Origin: Anadara kagoshimensis
Taxonomy: Eukaryota > Mollusca > Bivalvia > Arcoida > Arcidae
Length of the DNA: 64,000 nt
Reading direction: 5' to 3'
NCBI GenBank assembly: GCA_021292105.1
Contig: CM037864.1
Span: 46,884,094 to 46,948,093, forward strand
Shown here: in pieces, positions 47,401 through 57,238 of the stretch
Layout of the letters: each line of letters starts with the position of its first letter
Position numbering within the stretch: the first letter of the stretch is position 1
Made by a program: the position numbers and the translations under genes
Notes under the pieces: generated by a model
What the model was told of the DNA's origin: nothing
Database searches by the model: none
Seen by the model: only the letters and a program-made list of their open reading frames with translations

Positions 47401-50123
47401 GCAGACACAGGTACCATCGTGATAGTTACACTGTTCATAAGCGTTTGTTGGACAATTACATTTATATGAGCAATTATGACCATAATTATTGTTGGAGCAT
47501 CCTGAAAAAAGAGTGTTTAAATAATTAAAACAAATTAAATACAGTGATGTATAATTGTTTCAGAATACAATTCGTCAGCAGCAGTGATCGGGCTAAAATT
47601 GTAAAACCAAAATTTTTAAGAAGTTAAAAAATATCTGAAGGAGCGAAATATGTTTTCCGAATTAAGCTGAGGGAATACTTTGCATGACGGAATATATTAA
47701 TTTTTGAGGTTTTTTACATGAATTAAGAAAATATACCTTCAATACATTGCAAACCCTCGTCTACTGATTCGTTTCTAAAGAAACCAGGGCAGCAATATTG
47801 TTCAAGTCTATACTGTGTTTCATCTACAGTTCTGTTCTTCATACATTCTCTATACCTATGTTAAATAAAGAAAGATGACTAACACATCAGTCGCAAAGAA
47901 ATTTCATATATTGCTAAAATGATTGCAAGAACATTGCATTTCGAGTTTTATTTTAGCAGAATGTTTTACTCTGGTTTAAGTACATCGTAGCCATACTAAA
48001 ACAGTCATAAATGATATATTTGATTGTCATTGTTCTATAGTATAGTGAACTAAACTGTGACAGGTACTTAATAAACGAAGAAATATATTCACCCTACATC
48101 TGACTAAATTCTAGGAAAGTGGTTAGCTAAAATGAATACCATGACCAGCCCAGTATCATTCCGTACATACCCGTAAACGCAAAAATACTGGGTCAGTGAA
48201 GATCATACCGGGTGGGTTAGAGAAATTACTCCCCCGTCGCCAAAAACGTTAACCAAAATGGGGAATGTAAATAAACGATGTGTGGGATATAATGCTGAAG
48301 ATATTGACTTTGAACGCATGAAAGTATCAGTGTGAGACATTGAACAAAATTGCTTCTAGACTCCTTATTAAGTATGCTAAAATTAGTATCCGTTTATCTT
48401 GTAGTATTTTATTACAGTAAGATAATTTTGGGCTCATGCCTCACCCGGTATCTCCTGTTTTTAGTGGCAACCATCAACAAGTTGATAATTCTGCCACTTA
48501 CTGACCCTGTATCAACCCTTACCGACATTTACAAACCATGTACCTTATAATACTTACACTGTATTGTCTCGACACCAACGAATAATCCACAATCCGTGGC
48601 ATGTATGTACCTGTTTTTTACACGTTGTTGTATACTGTATAGTTTTAGAAGTCTTGGTTCTTGAAAAAAAAAAAACAATAATACAATAAAGCCTTTAGCA
48701 TACTAACAAGGTTATCACGGTTTAATGAGTGTTTCTGACTATACATTGCAGAAAACAAGATTAAAGATCATGAAGACAGAATTGGAATTTAGATGTATTG
48801 AATGACAGCCATGATTTTCAATATTTCATAAAGTATTTTTACAACTCAATATGTTAATCTAACAATAATGTATCACAGTGGGTTAAAGAATGTATTCTTT
48901 TGATATTCGTTGAAATCTTATATCTAAAACTACCATAGATTCTAATACACCAGAATATAAGCTTACTGCTATCATCATGGATATTGCTTTAAACAGATTA
49001 TTTAAAGAAATTATTCACTTGTCTTTCTTTTACAAAAACTTTTTTTGTCTTGCTTTTTAAAAAAAAAATTATATTATATTATATTATATTATATTATATT
49101 ATATTATATTATATTATATTATATTATATTATATTATTTATAATTGTTGACTCAGGGATATTGCAAGCCTAGGCTTATCAAGACCCTCAAAAAGTCTTAT
49201 GGCCATCATCACAGTATTGTTGATAAGTTTGATGTCTCTGTGTCCAGGATTGCCCTGGATATATTTCACGTCTCATACTTCCATGTTCCTTTCACACAAT
49301 TTTGATTACACGCGTGGCGGTTGTAGCTAGCTAAAAAGGAGGTACTGACCCTTCCGGAGCACACGGCCTCACTTCCCTGGTGGAAGTTCACGTGTCTAAC
49401 CTAACTTGTCAGTTCCAAAGTTTTTACTTTGCTTCTGGATTGTGATTCGGACATGTTTTTAATTATATGGTTCTGTGCACTGAAATAGGAGATAAAGCGT
49501 ATAAATAATTCAGCAGCTGATTGTAAAAGTCACGTAACAAACAGCATGACGACCTACAATGTGCATTGCAATTGAATGAACAACCGCCTAAAATGACTTT
49601 CATATTAAACAACATATAAGGTAAATTAACGTGTGCAGTCCAATCTGTCTTAAAGGGCACTTTTATATTATAAGGGCCAAGTCTTATAAAGGCCAGTAGA
49701 ATTGCATCCCAACTGTTCTTTATTCATATTATGTAAACCTGTATATAAAGGCAACGTGCCCATAAAGGACAATTTTACTGGTTTCCTCGGGTGGCCTTTA
49801 TAGACAGATTTCACTGTACTTTATTTTATTAAAGATGATGTCATTGTGCATATTGCAGTTGATAGTGTTTACAACTTATTGATCCCTAGTTATCTCTCTG
49901 ACTATTCGGATAACTATTTTTTTATGTTTAATGTTCTATTTCCTTTAAGTTTTTTCGGACACTTGAAAATGAAATACATGTATAAAAATATGTCCGAAAA
50001 CTTGAACGGTTCAAGGTACGAAAAAGATGTCTAACTTTTAATTTCAATCAGGTTAAATAAATAAACAAATACTAAATAAATAAATACTAGTAAGTAAAAT
50101 CGCAGTTATTAAACAACAAAAGC

Positions 50124-50163
<40 letters not shown>

Positions 50164-50308
50164 ATGGTTCTAATGTTTTTACACTAAAAACTTACGCCAC
50201 TAGTCTGGTACAAACTCCGCTTGTTGATTCATCAGACTGTACATATACAACGAACGTTATAATAACTCCAACAATGAGACATAATGACAGGTTCTTCTCC
50301 AACTGCAT
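30354..50308 (-). CDS. EMI/EGF single-pass receptor A (MEGF10/Draper/CED-1-like), complete
   Basis: Thirteen exons on the minus strand: 50308-50196, 48659-48558, 47855-47737, 47501-47367, 46171-46040, 37886-37758, 36889-36755, 36015-35917, 35534-35406, 34695-34585, 32520-32367, 31826-31768 and 30820-30354. All junctions are GT-AG with agreeing phases, mostly phase 1 between EGF modules. Lengths sum to 1884 nt: 627 aa plus stop. Order: signal peptide 1-25, EMI about 33-111, EGF-like modules about 112-401, transmembrane helix about 421-445, cytoplasmic tail 446-627 with 14 tyrosines in its last exon. Receptors of this layout bind dying cells, debris or microbes at the phagocyte surface and signal through tail tyrosines; the ligand here cannot be told. 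A shorter SREC-type scavenger receptor is an alternative name. A partial paralogue lies directly upstream. The 8.2-kb intron between 46040 and 37886 has been invaded by two large insertions. Confidence 0.9.
32367..32520 (-). CDS. Receptor A exon 11: stalk and transmembrane helix
   Basis: A Ser/Thr/Lys stalk leads into about 25 uninterrupted hydrophobic residues starting VIIGSVIGSV, followed by the basic stop-transfer RKTTCKK. This gives a type I orientation with the EGF region outside. The exon ends AAACA|GTAAGT in phase 2 and matches the receptor B exon at 58771-58615 in position and length (154 against 157 nt). Confidence 0.88.
34585..37886 (-). CDS. Receptor A exons 6-10: EGF-like and half-EGF modules
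   Basis: Exons 37886-37758 and 36889-36755 are full EGF-like modules (CLLGTYGYNC... and CSNGTYGRDC...). Exon 36015-35917 is a 33-codon half module (ECHFGTYGDGC...) ending AGTA|GTAAGT. Exon 35534-35406 carries a short CFC...CTC...QCN module; its donor AATG|GTATTT was chosen over a stronger GTAAGT site at 35364 because only it keeps phase 1 and because receptor B has a matching 132-nt exon. Exon 34695-34585 closes the ectodomain with DTCACKK and CKPGYTGQWC. Exon lengths 135, 99, 129, 111 parallel 135, 99, 132, 123 in receptor B. Confidence 0.83.
34710..34767. repeat. (AT)n microsatellite next to a splice acceptor
   Basis: About 28 AT dinucleotides. Its near edge is about 16 bp from the start of receptor A exon 34695-34585 (minus strand). 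Confidence 0.95.
35560..35635 (-). mobile_element. Retroelement 3' tail fragment
   Basis: AAAACAAACATGCTAATCCA and CAGAAGCAAAGTAAAAACTT match the terminal part of the copy at 58795-59527. A similar fragment is at about 37570-37650. Confidence 0.65.
36935..37205 (-). mobile_element. Interspersed repeat with CGGACGGACAG motif
   Basis: It contains CCGCGACCTTGACCTTTCCG, CACGGACAAACGGACGGACA and CCTATATAACCCCC. The last part of the inverted-repeat element near 63850-63910 carries the same ACGGACGGAC style. It lies in a receptor A intron. Confidence 0.5.
38065..40602 (+). mobile_element. 5'-truncated tyrosine-recombinase element flanked by 33-bp direct repeats
   Basis: An identical 33-bp sequence (ending GAAGTAGCAAATAAA) sits at 38032-38064 and 40603-40635, bracketing a 2.54-kb insert. 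The insert opens with the C-terminal part of a tyrosine recombinase. It then has about four diverged copies of a 180-200 bp unit (landmark CCTTTTGTCCTCTG at about 39650, 39825, 40025, 40225) and ends with copies of a 3' module (GGCGGAATTTTGTCCCCATC ... TTGTATATGCTGCC) also present at about 39010-39190. The flanking repeats look like a long target-site duplication. Confidence 0.78.
38080..38320 (+). pseudogene. Tyrosine recombinase C-terminal fragment
   Basis: Reads PVSRQCFTNQLQSSLIWLGL, then after a small frame break SHSFRIGGATCAAMMG, then SEDKIRQMGRWHSRSFKKI. HSFRIGG carries the H-x-x-R box and GRWHS the next conserved box of tyrosine recombinases, as in DIRS-like and Crypton-like elements. 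The N-terminal half is absent. Confidence 0.78.
41110..41408 (-). mobile_element. tRNA-derived repeat inside the 4-kb element
   Basis: The minus strand from 41408 reads GGCCGCGGTGGCCGAGTGATT then AAGGCGTTTGCC, a tRNA-Ser/Leu-like head. A body follows with CATTATACTGACAC (plus-strand sense) that is shared with 43140-43330. Confidence 0.6.
42190..42740 (-). pseudogene. Penelope-like retroelement 3' end with GIY-YIG-type endonuclease remnant
   Basis: On the minus strand, across frame breaks, one reads MVPLVLTFSKALPV, then CTGQTGNTFYQRM, then SHFNRNGHKADNLYVIGIEN and EAFWIKKF. The order (VP-L-TF-LP linker, G-TG-x5-RM, HFN-GH, ESFWI-like end) is that of Penelope-like elements. Stops and frameshifts show it is dead, and the upstream reverse-transcriptase core was not recognised. 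Confidence 0.68.
43140..43330 (-). mobile_element. Interspersed repeat inside the 4-kb element
   Basis: GTGCTAGTTCACCGGAACAG, CCCGGTCCATTATACTGACA and AACGGGTAAGCCAGTCG parallel the segment at 41230-41320. Confidence 0.5.
44281..44461. repeat. Two (GA)n runs
   Basis: GA dinucleotides at about 44281-44325 and 44422-44461, separated by about 95 bp of non-repeat sequence. The reading frame joining them is an artefact. Confidence 0.93.
44895..45070. repeat. Segment duplicated at 47545-47720
   Basis: GGAATACAATTC, CCAAAATTGTGAAACCAA, AGCTACGGAAATACTTTGAA and TATACCTAATTTTT recur in order at 47545-47720 with divergence. An inverted piece is at about 45905-45960. Both lie in receptor A introns. 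Confidence 0.65.
45585..45915 (-). mobile_element. YIDD-family retroelement 3' end copy
   Basis: It carries ATCAAACTT-like coding remnants (ACACTTATCAACATTTCTGT, GATGACGGCTATAAA) and the tail with CACCAGGGAAGTGA and GAAGCATTGTAAATAATCTG. It corresponds to 58795-59120. Confidence 0.68.
46040..47501 (-). CDS. Receptor A exons 4-5: first two EGF-like modules
   Basis: Exon 47501-47367 (45 codons) and exon 46171-46040 (44 codons) are both phase 1-1. Each follows C-x5-7-Y/F-G-x2-C-x3-C-x-C with a closing G-W-T-G-x-N-C, the laminin-like EGF form found in MEGF and SREC proteins. Eight cysteines are visible per module. The intron between them contains a diverged 65-bp tandem duplication (about 46295-46430) and a minus-strand retroelement tail (about 46900-47040). 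Confidence 0.87.
47737..48659 (-). CDS. Receptor A exons 2-3: EMI domain
   Basis: Exon 48659-48558 gives a Thr/Lys-rich stretch ending in HTCHGLWIIRWCRDNT. Exon 47855-47737 gives YRECMKNRTVDETQYRLEQY, then CCPGFF and GLQCIE. The Cys spacing and the YR....CCPGF ending are the signature of EMI domains as in emilins, MEGF10 and Draper. Exon 2 begins after a poly-T tract and ends with donor AGT|GTAAGT; exon 3 ends in phase 1 and so sets the phase for the EGF exons that follow. Confidence 0.87.
49071..49137. repeat. (ATATT)n microsatellite
   Basis: About 13 pentanucleotide units, directly adjacent to the retroelement copy at 49142-49460. Confidence 0.95.
49142..49460 (+). mobile_element. YIDD-family retroelement 3' end copy
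   Basis: It starts TTGTTGACTCAGGGATATTG, continues through the remnant coding end (GGCTTATCAAGACCCTCAAA) and ends with the shared tail (TGGTGGAAGTTCACGTGTCT ... GTGATTCGGACATG). Confidence 0.75.
49636..49816. mobile_element. MITE, 181 bp, inverted ends
   Basis: CAGTCCAATCTGTCTTAAAG at the left mirrors CTTTATAGACAGATTTCACTG at the right. A TA dinucleotide follows the right end, but the left flank is TG. Confidence 0.68.
50196..50308 (-). CDS. Receptor A exon 1: signal peptide
   Basis: ATG at 50308-50306 opens MQLEKNLSLC followed by a long hydrophobic stretch ending near YVQS, a clear secretory signal with likely cleavage around residue 25. The exon ends in VCTRLV, the first Cys of the EMI domain, at donor GTGGC|GTAAGT (phase 2). 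No in-frame ATG lies between this one and the intronic-looking sequence upstream. A CA microsatellite (about 50127-50162) follows some 30 bp into the intron. Confidence 0.88.
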
Positions 50309-50509
50309 GGCTTACAGAAAATACCCACTGATAAAAATAAATAATAAAAATGAATTATTTTAGATATAAATTATCTTTGTGAAAGATAATATATGATTAC
50401 ACGGAATAAAGTTATCAAAGTACGGAAATATAAAAAAAAATAAACATATTTGCCAATTTTATGAAAAGAAAATTGTCAAAATTCAAATATTACCCAAAAT
50501 GCTCTGAAT

Positions 50510-51510
50510 GATGACGTGATGTTTTTACGTCTTGAACTTTATTTAGGGCAACATTTAAAGATAACGTCATTATCTTACGTCAGCGACTCTATTTAGATTT
50601 ACATTTAAACGCGGCATAATGAATTTACGTTAGGAACTCTATTTAAGATTACATGTTAAGATGTCGAGATATGTTTACGTTAGGGGCTCTATTTGATCAC
50701 GAGCTACAGGTAAAGATGACGCCATGGTCTTATGTCAGGGACATGTGAAGGCAGTGTAATGCCGTGATAATTGTACGTTAGGAACACTATTTAGAGTTAC
50801 AGATAAAGGTGAAGTAATGATGTTACGTTTGGGTATCTTTTTCAGGTTTACAGGTCAAGATAACGTAATGATTTACAAAAGGTTTCAGGGAAAATGGCGT
50901 GATGACTTAACGTTGGTTCTCTATAAAGAATTACATGTTAAAACGACGTTTGATGATGTTACGTCAAGGGGCTTTATTAAGGGTTACAGAGAATTCGAAG
51001 GTGACATGATGATTTTACGTCAGGGGCTTTATTTAGGACTACAAGTAAATATGACGTGATTTTTTTGTCAGAGGCTGCATTTAGAATATAAGTGATTGTT
51101 TAAAATGGCGTGAGAATTTTACGTTAAGGGGTCAATTTAGGATATAAAATGAACTTTATGAAAGTTTTACGTAAAAGTGGGGTAATGATTTTACGTCAGG
51201 AGCACTTTTTTCGATTACAGGTAAAAGTGTAATTAATAATTTTACGTTAGGGACTCTATCTAGGGTTCCAGGTAAAGGTGGCGATTATATTTTATGTAAA
51301 GGGCTCTATTATGTTTAAGGTGGCGTAATGATTATACGTTAGAAACAATATTTAGGGTTTTAGGTAAAGAATACGTTAGATTTTACGCCAGGGGCTCTTA
51401 TTAGAGTTACATATTAAGGCGGCGTATTGATTTTACGTCAGGACCTCTATTTAGAATTACAGGTAAAGGTGGCACAATGATTTTACGTCAGGGACTCTAT
51501 TTAGTGACTG
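50510..51510. promoter_or_regulatory. Diverged tandem array of TTACGTCA-like sites upstream of receptor A
   Basis: About 18 units of 50-60 bp run GATTTTACGTCAGGGGCTCT, ATTTAG, TTACAGGTAAAGGTGGCGTAA. Exact TTACGTCA (reverse complement TGACGTAA, a CRE/ATF-type site) occurs at least six times; others are TTACGTTA variants. The array begins about 200 bp 5' of the receptor A start codon. A regulatory role is an inference from the motif and position, and the array may be only a minisatellite. Confidence 0.55.
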
Positions 51511-52480
51511 TTTATTAAACGTGTTGTCAGAAAACATAATCAACCTACACAGTCATGATTGTATAAGTACCATAATGACAACAAAGCGGATGTAAGTTAA
51601 AACTATCAAAATATTTCTTGGCTGTGTACGTTTGAATAATTGTGTATCTGTTCTTACCTTGCATAACTATAACAATTTGTTTACCTGACAACATTTGGGA
51701 AATCCCCATGACCTAGATTCATATCGATAGTTCGTCACATGCTATTGACATTTTAAATAACCAACATGATATCCTATTCTATCGTTATGTTGAAATTTTA
51801 AATTTTAAAGATTTTTTTGTCGCATTATATATAAATATATACAAATTTTAAAGAAAGAAATTCTTGACACATTATGTATACATACAAACTCTACTATTCT
51901 GCTCGACTGAGCAGGTACCTTATGTGTTGCCTTGTATATCCATGGCGATGTAATGATTATAATATATACTAGTTATTTAACAAATGCCCAAAACTACGTT
52001 TAAATGCATATAGAATTATGCAGGTAGCATATGGAAGTGGACAACAACTAACTATTTATACGGTCGGTGAGTTTAAAAATGGATACACCCTAAAAGTTAA
52101 AATTTGATATCCACAAAATCCTGTTTAAATTTATAATAAAATAAAATAAAACAATAATACTTACTACATACCTGCAACAATAGATCTCAAACTAAAACTT
52201 AAATAGGGTATTCCCCTGGATAAAACTATCTCGATAATGCATGATAAACAACAGTGGCACCTTAGTTGACAGTGACGAGTATCTTTACTTACAACACGTA
52301 TTTGATAACTATGTAAACATAAACCCAATCTCATACAAAAACAAGGATTTTTATACCCATTCAAAAATCATATGATCGTGATTTTAATCTGTATTACGTA
52401 ACCTAAACGTCTGATTCAAATATTGATTTATTGAATAATACTTTATGTCCCTGTCTTGAATATTAATATTTAACATATAT
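51511..52480. other. Intergenic, no gene seen
   Basis: AT-rich sequence with no supported exon or element. Confidence 0.45.
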
Positions 52481-52850
52481 CGGGACGTCACCAGCTACAG
52501 GTGAAGTTGAAGAAATTTTGACTGTTGCAGTGATCTCAGCCCAAGACACTGAGCGAGGAGAGATCTATAACGTGTCATACCTGTCGGGACACGCGGAATG
52601 TCATACCTGTCGGGACACACGGCATGTCATACCTGTCGGGACACGCGGCATGTCATACTTGTCGGGACATGCGACATCGGTTTTTAAGGTCTCTTCCGAA
52701 GGACCACGTGACTTATTTCTAAATGTCGAGTGCTTGTTGAAAAAAGTCACTACCTCTTTTATGTCTTTGTCAGACATCAGCCGGGTCTCGATTCCACGAC
52801 CTCCCACATACGAAGCGACCACTATACCAACTGAGCTACCGTAGTGATCT
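52480..52850 (-). mobile_element. tRNA-derived SINE copy with internal tandem expansion
   Basis: The plus strand carries GGGACGTCACCAGCTACAGG, then four or five copies of a 26-27 bp unit (GTCATACCTGTCGGGACACG) at about 52573-52677, then TTGTCAGACATCAGCCGGGTC and CCACTATACCAACTGAGCTACC. The last part is the inverted tRNA-like head. It is related to the copies at 11304 and 12008. Confidence 0.75.
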
Positions 52851-53094
52851 GATTAATAAACAATACCCACGTTTTGCCCATGAAGTTGGAAATTATAATA
52901 AAGAATCAATACTGCATATATCAATGGAAAAAGTTGTGAGACAATTCACCATTTTGTATATAAACGAGTTCAAATAACTTTGTAGTGACTTATTGATTAT
53001 TGGTCCTCTGCATTTAAAATCTGAAAAAAAAACTTAGTGAACAAGCAATTTAGCACACACACAGTAAATTCAAATCACACGCATACATATGGGA

Positions 53095-53218
53095 AAGTTT
53101 GTCAGTCAGTTGGTCGAAGGTAGGTGGTTTCCTGGGCCCTCCACTTTCCTCTACATCACAGACCTTCATATAGTGCGAGAATCTTGACATGGGTGTGGAA
53201 CTCAACATTCCACCTTTA
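53095..53218. repeat. Short interspersed repeat, class unclear
   Basis: GTTTGTCAGTCAGTTGGTCG and GGTTTCCTGGGCCCTCCACT look like a dispersed repeat that I associate with mollusc genomes. No second copy was found in this window. Confidence 0.3.
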
Positions 53219-54420
53219 CCTTAAAACAAAAGTCATAACACGGTCATTCTCACTTAACACTTCAAATTTGAAGAAATGAAAATTAAAATGCGTGTTTGAC
53301 AAAAATAACTTCTCGATGTTAAAAAAAAAGTTAATGTAAAATCCTAAACTAGTTTTTTTCAAAACGCCACACGTAAAGTTTCGGAGATATAGCAAGTTTA
53401 AAAAAAATCCCACTTACTTACAGAATTACATAATACGCCAAATATATGAAAATTAAAGTGAAAATTATAACGTTAGGAAACGTTTTACAATTTTAATTGT
53501 TATCATATTATATAATAGCTAATTTTAACTTCTTACTATGTTTTTAAATCATCGAATTTGTACAGCATTTCTAAAACTTGAAATAAAATTAGTTATACCT
53601 TCAATCTCTTTTGAGCGCCAGCTCAATCCCGTGATCGTTATCAATTTCGACGTAATTTAAACGCTTTACGTCAAATTTGTTACATAGGAAACTTTTTACA
53701 TCATTTCTGAATCTGTCGGAAAAATTGATTATTCCCCCATTTTCTTTATCTAGTCACCAATACCTATCGTGTGTAGCATTTTCGACTTTTTAAATCAATG
53801 TTTTATGAACATAATTTGCGATACGTAGGACACTTTTTCTAAGTGTACGATAAACCCCATACATTTTATTCTGATGCCATTGCTTTCGATTATGCAGAAA
53901 CCACCCTAAGTTAAAACGACTTTTAGCGTGAGGCATAGCATTGGATAAATGCTTCACTGAGAATTTTATTTTAATTGTAGTACTAAAATTGCAGTGTGAA
54001 TGCTGTGTTACGTAGGACACATCACACGATTGGACAAAATGAAAAACCTCGTTGCTAGGCAACGCATTTGTAGAAATTAATAATTTATTGGTTGGTTTGA
54101 AAGGCCTTCGGTTCATTCATAAGATAATTGCAAAATTTTGAGAATTTAAGTTATGAAACATTCGAAAAATCAAAGCGAATCACCAACATACCAGCGTTAG
54201 ACAGCGTGATTTTATCATTGAGCTCGTGTTTTGAGCATGCGCAATACAAATTGCAAGGGTATTTTTGATAAAATTATAGCTTGCAATTTTCATAAATGTT
54301 TATCCACTAAGTAGTGCATTAATAAGTCTTTAACTCTGTAAGGAAACAGGTTAATATAAGCCATTCTGGCTTGTTCCTGAATCCTGTTCTATATTTCTAT
54401 ATGTTTGTATATTGAATTAC

Positions 54421-54607
54421 AGTGAAACCCCGACTCATCGCCACCATTTGTTCAGTCAAATTTTGTCGTTATAAAGGGGTTTGGCGATAAATTGAGGGAG
54501 GCGGATAAAGAAAAACATAAACAAATAGGATTTTAGGACTTCAAAATAGTGTGGCGATAAGCGAGGTGGCAAAGTTATCGAGGGGTATTATAACAAGGTT
54601 TTACTGT
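54421..54607. mobile_element. MITE, 187 bp, pogo/Tc1-like ends, TA flanks
   Basis: CAGTGAAACCCCG at the left mirrors ACAAGGTTTTACTG at the right. TA lies immediately outside the right end and TTA outside the left, which suits a TA target. The interior repeats GGCGATAA motifs. Confidence 0.68.
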
Positions 54608-54754
54608 ATATGTTGTATATATTGTTTTTGGAGAATAAAATATTGTTTAAACTAACTCTGTAAGATTTGCCTGCAAATGTACACGATAAGCGAGAATGAC
54701 TAACATGTTTATTTGGAAAAAATATTTCAGATAAAATTTTGTTCATAGTGGTAG

Positions 54755-54957
54755 TAGAGCTTGTTCCCACAATACGAGAACTTCGTACAACGAAGCAGGC
54801 AAATAGTGTTGACCAGGGTTATTGTAAGCCTAGGCTTATCAAGGCCCTCAAAAAGTTTTATGGCTGTCATCACAGTATTATTGATAAGTTTGATGTCTCT
54901 GTGTCCAGGATTGCCCTAGATATATTTGACGTCCCATAGTTCCATGATTTCAGTTAT
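54755..54957 (+). mobile_element. YIDD-family retroelement 3' coding-end copy
   Basis: GAGCTTGTTCCCACAATACG and then GGCTTATCAAGGCCCTCAAA and GGATTGCCCTAGATATATTT match the end of the reverse-transcriptase frame at 58991-59200 in opposite orientation. Confidence 0.72.
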
Positions 54958-54959
54958 AA

Positions 54960-56955
54960 CTTGCTGACCTTACCATTAGCAAAAGCATATTGTTCAGATA
55001 CAAGTTTCTGTTTCGTAATTTTTAGCGTGAGACTCTATTAGTTTTTGGGCTACTAGGAAAATGTATGTAGTCAATGATATTTAAAATTTGGTTATGTTGT
55101 CGACAACTTTTGATCTGTTTTCTAAAGGGGAACACCAAATGACAAAACACCACATAAAATAAATCCATATTTATTCAACTAAAACAGGGAGAGCATTTAC
55201 AAATAAACAACAATAAGTTTACCACGCATGTACTCTTCATTTTGAACATTACAAAGTTCACAATACTAACAACAATACAAATAGATATATATACATCAAA
55301 TACTAAAACATATTATACTCATTAGAGAAATTAACAAATCAACACCACTTATTATAATACACATCCTTATCATTTGGAAGAAAGATAAAATAAAAAACAT
55401 TTTTCTCAACCTCAACAAATTAAAGGAATTAAGGTACAAACTAGAAGCAGGGATAATACCTTCAATTGGCAGTTTTTATAGTCGCTCATCTCATGTCGAC
55501 TTTTCATTATCATTTACCCATAATTAAGAATGGCTTGTACTCAGATTAACGAATATAACTTTTCAACTACTTAACAACTGGTGAAACATATTTAAGAAGA
55601 GATGGTCTATTCAGCATATATTTGATATTTTTTAGTATTTTCCCACTGTTTTAACATTGAAAAAATAAAGTACGATTTCTATTTCCCAATTTCTTTCATT
55701 TGCCTCAATTTTTTGTAACATGGTGCAAATAATGATCTACACCTCTAAATAATCCATTGGAGAAAAGAAGAAATCTAAAAACTGTCTTCTTTTTTCATGT
55801 TTATGGCAAATAGAAGATATTGAAAAATATTCGGAATACCCACCTTTTTGAATAAGTAGTAAAATTTGGAAAAAATACATTCAGATCAGGCTGTCACTAC
55901 TTAAACACATTTTACCAGGTTTCCATGTTACATTTTTTTTAATTTTCATAGATTTCAGGAAAACGCCGTGTGTAATGTATTATGATTTTAATGATACAGC
56001 ATGAAGAAGATTGTATTTATATCCTGCTCACCATACATATCTCATAATAACAGGATTCAATATTTTGCTTCATTTTGATACTACTAGCATTTAAAAAGAA
56101 ACAATAATTATGAAACAGCAACATTACTATTTACATCATCTGATTGATCCGAACAATATCGGTATTTTGTTTTATATTATTTTTTTACTGCAAAAATATC
56201 GATTTTTATGTTTAAAAAATTGAAAAATCTAATATACATGTACAATAATTTTTTTGATTATTTTATCGCGGTATGACATGTAAATGCGGTGCCTTTATGC
56301 GTAATTCACTGCATTATTTAAAGACCCAAGATCATTTTTCTTTATACCTTCTTAGTAGAACTAAATCATATTTTCATAGAATATCGATTCATATCAACCT
56401 TATGGCTAATATATAGACTTCATGTTCAGTTAATTTGAATGTGATCGCGTATCAGATATTTATATAAGAGGACCAACGACATGCAAGTTATGGTTTATTA
56501 TCTTTTGCTATTTACAATTATTGTTTGTTATGTTTTTATTTACAATTATTGTTTATTATCCATTATTACTTTCAAATATTTACAATCGTTAGTTTTTTTC
56601 TTACATTAAATTATAACGCCAAGAATATTGTTTTTATTTCACTAAATTAGCATGACCTGTCAAACTATCGTTAAGTCTGAATTGGGGTTGGGTTTTTTAT
56701 TATGACGTCAAAGAATTCGGGCTGAATGCACTGAAAGGATGAAATGACGTCAAAGAAGGCAGGCCTGGATGCTTTGAAATGATTAACGGCGCTGTTCAAT
56801 TCACTGACAAAATGACAAAAACAGGTAATAAGAAATGAAAACCGGTATTTCGTTATACTAAAATGATTGACCTTTTGCAAATTTTAAGCAGTAATGTCAA
56901 CGTATTATATAATTAAATATAAGAAATAACTATTTTATTGTGCTTTGCGTAGTAT
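54960..56955. other. Intergenic, AT-rich, no gene seen
   Basis: No coding exon is supported. ATTTACAATTATTGTTTATT-type short repeats occur at 56505-56570 and again at 57150-57230. Confidence 0.5.
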
Positions 56956-57076
56956 TGTCATGTGCTGTTTTTGAATTTCTATTAAAATAATGCATTCAAA
57001 AACAGTTGTCATGTTGTTGTCATGTGCTGTTTTTGAATGCATTATTTTAATAGAAATTCAAAAACAGCACATGACA
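56956..57076. repeat. Perfect 50-bp inverted repeat with 21-nt spacer
   Basis: The left arm 56956-57005 (TGTCATGTGCTGTTTTTGAA...) is the exact reverse complement of the right arm 57027-57076. Each arm itself starts and ends with a smaller CTGTTTTTGAAT / ATTCAAAAACAG pair. It lies about 160 bp past the stop codon of receptor B, in its likely 3' UTR or flank. Confidence 0.93.
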
Positions 57077-57238
57077 GTATAAACAAGATTTAGGAAGTAG
57101 CAATTCTATCGTAAATTGCATCGAAAAAATCTAAATAATTGTATATTATCAACTGTTATTTACAATTATTGTTTATTATCAATATTGTTATTTACAATTA
57201 ATGTTTATCATCAACTGTTATTTACAATTATTCCTTTT

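Noticed and set aside
50817-51059. 80-residue plus-strand frame
   Set aside because: Lies within the TTACGTCA tandem array; no domain and no splice support.
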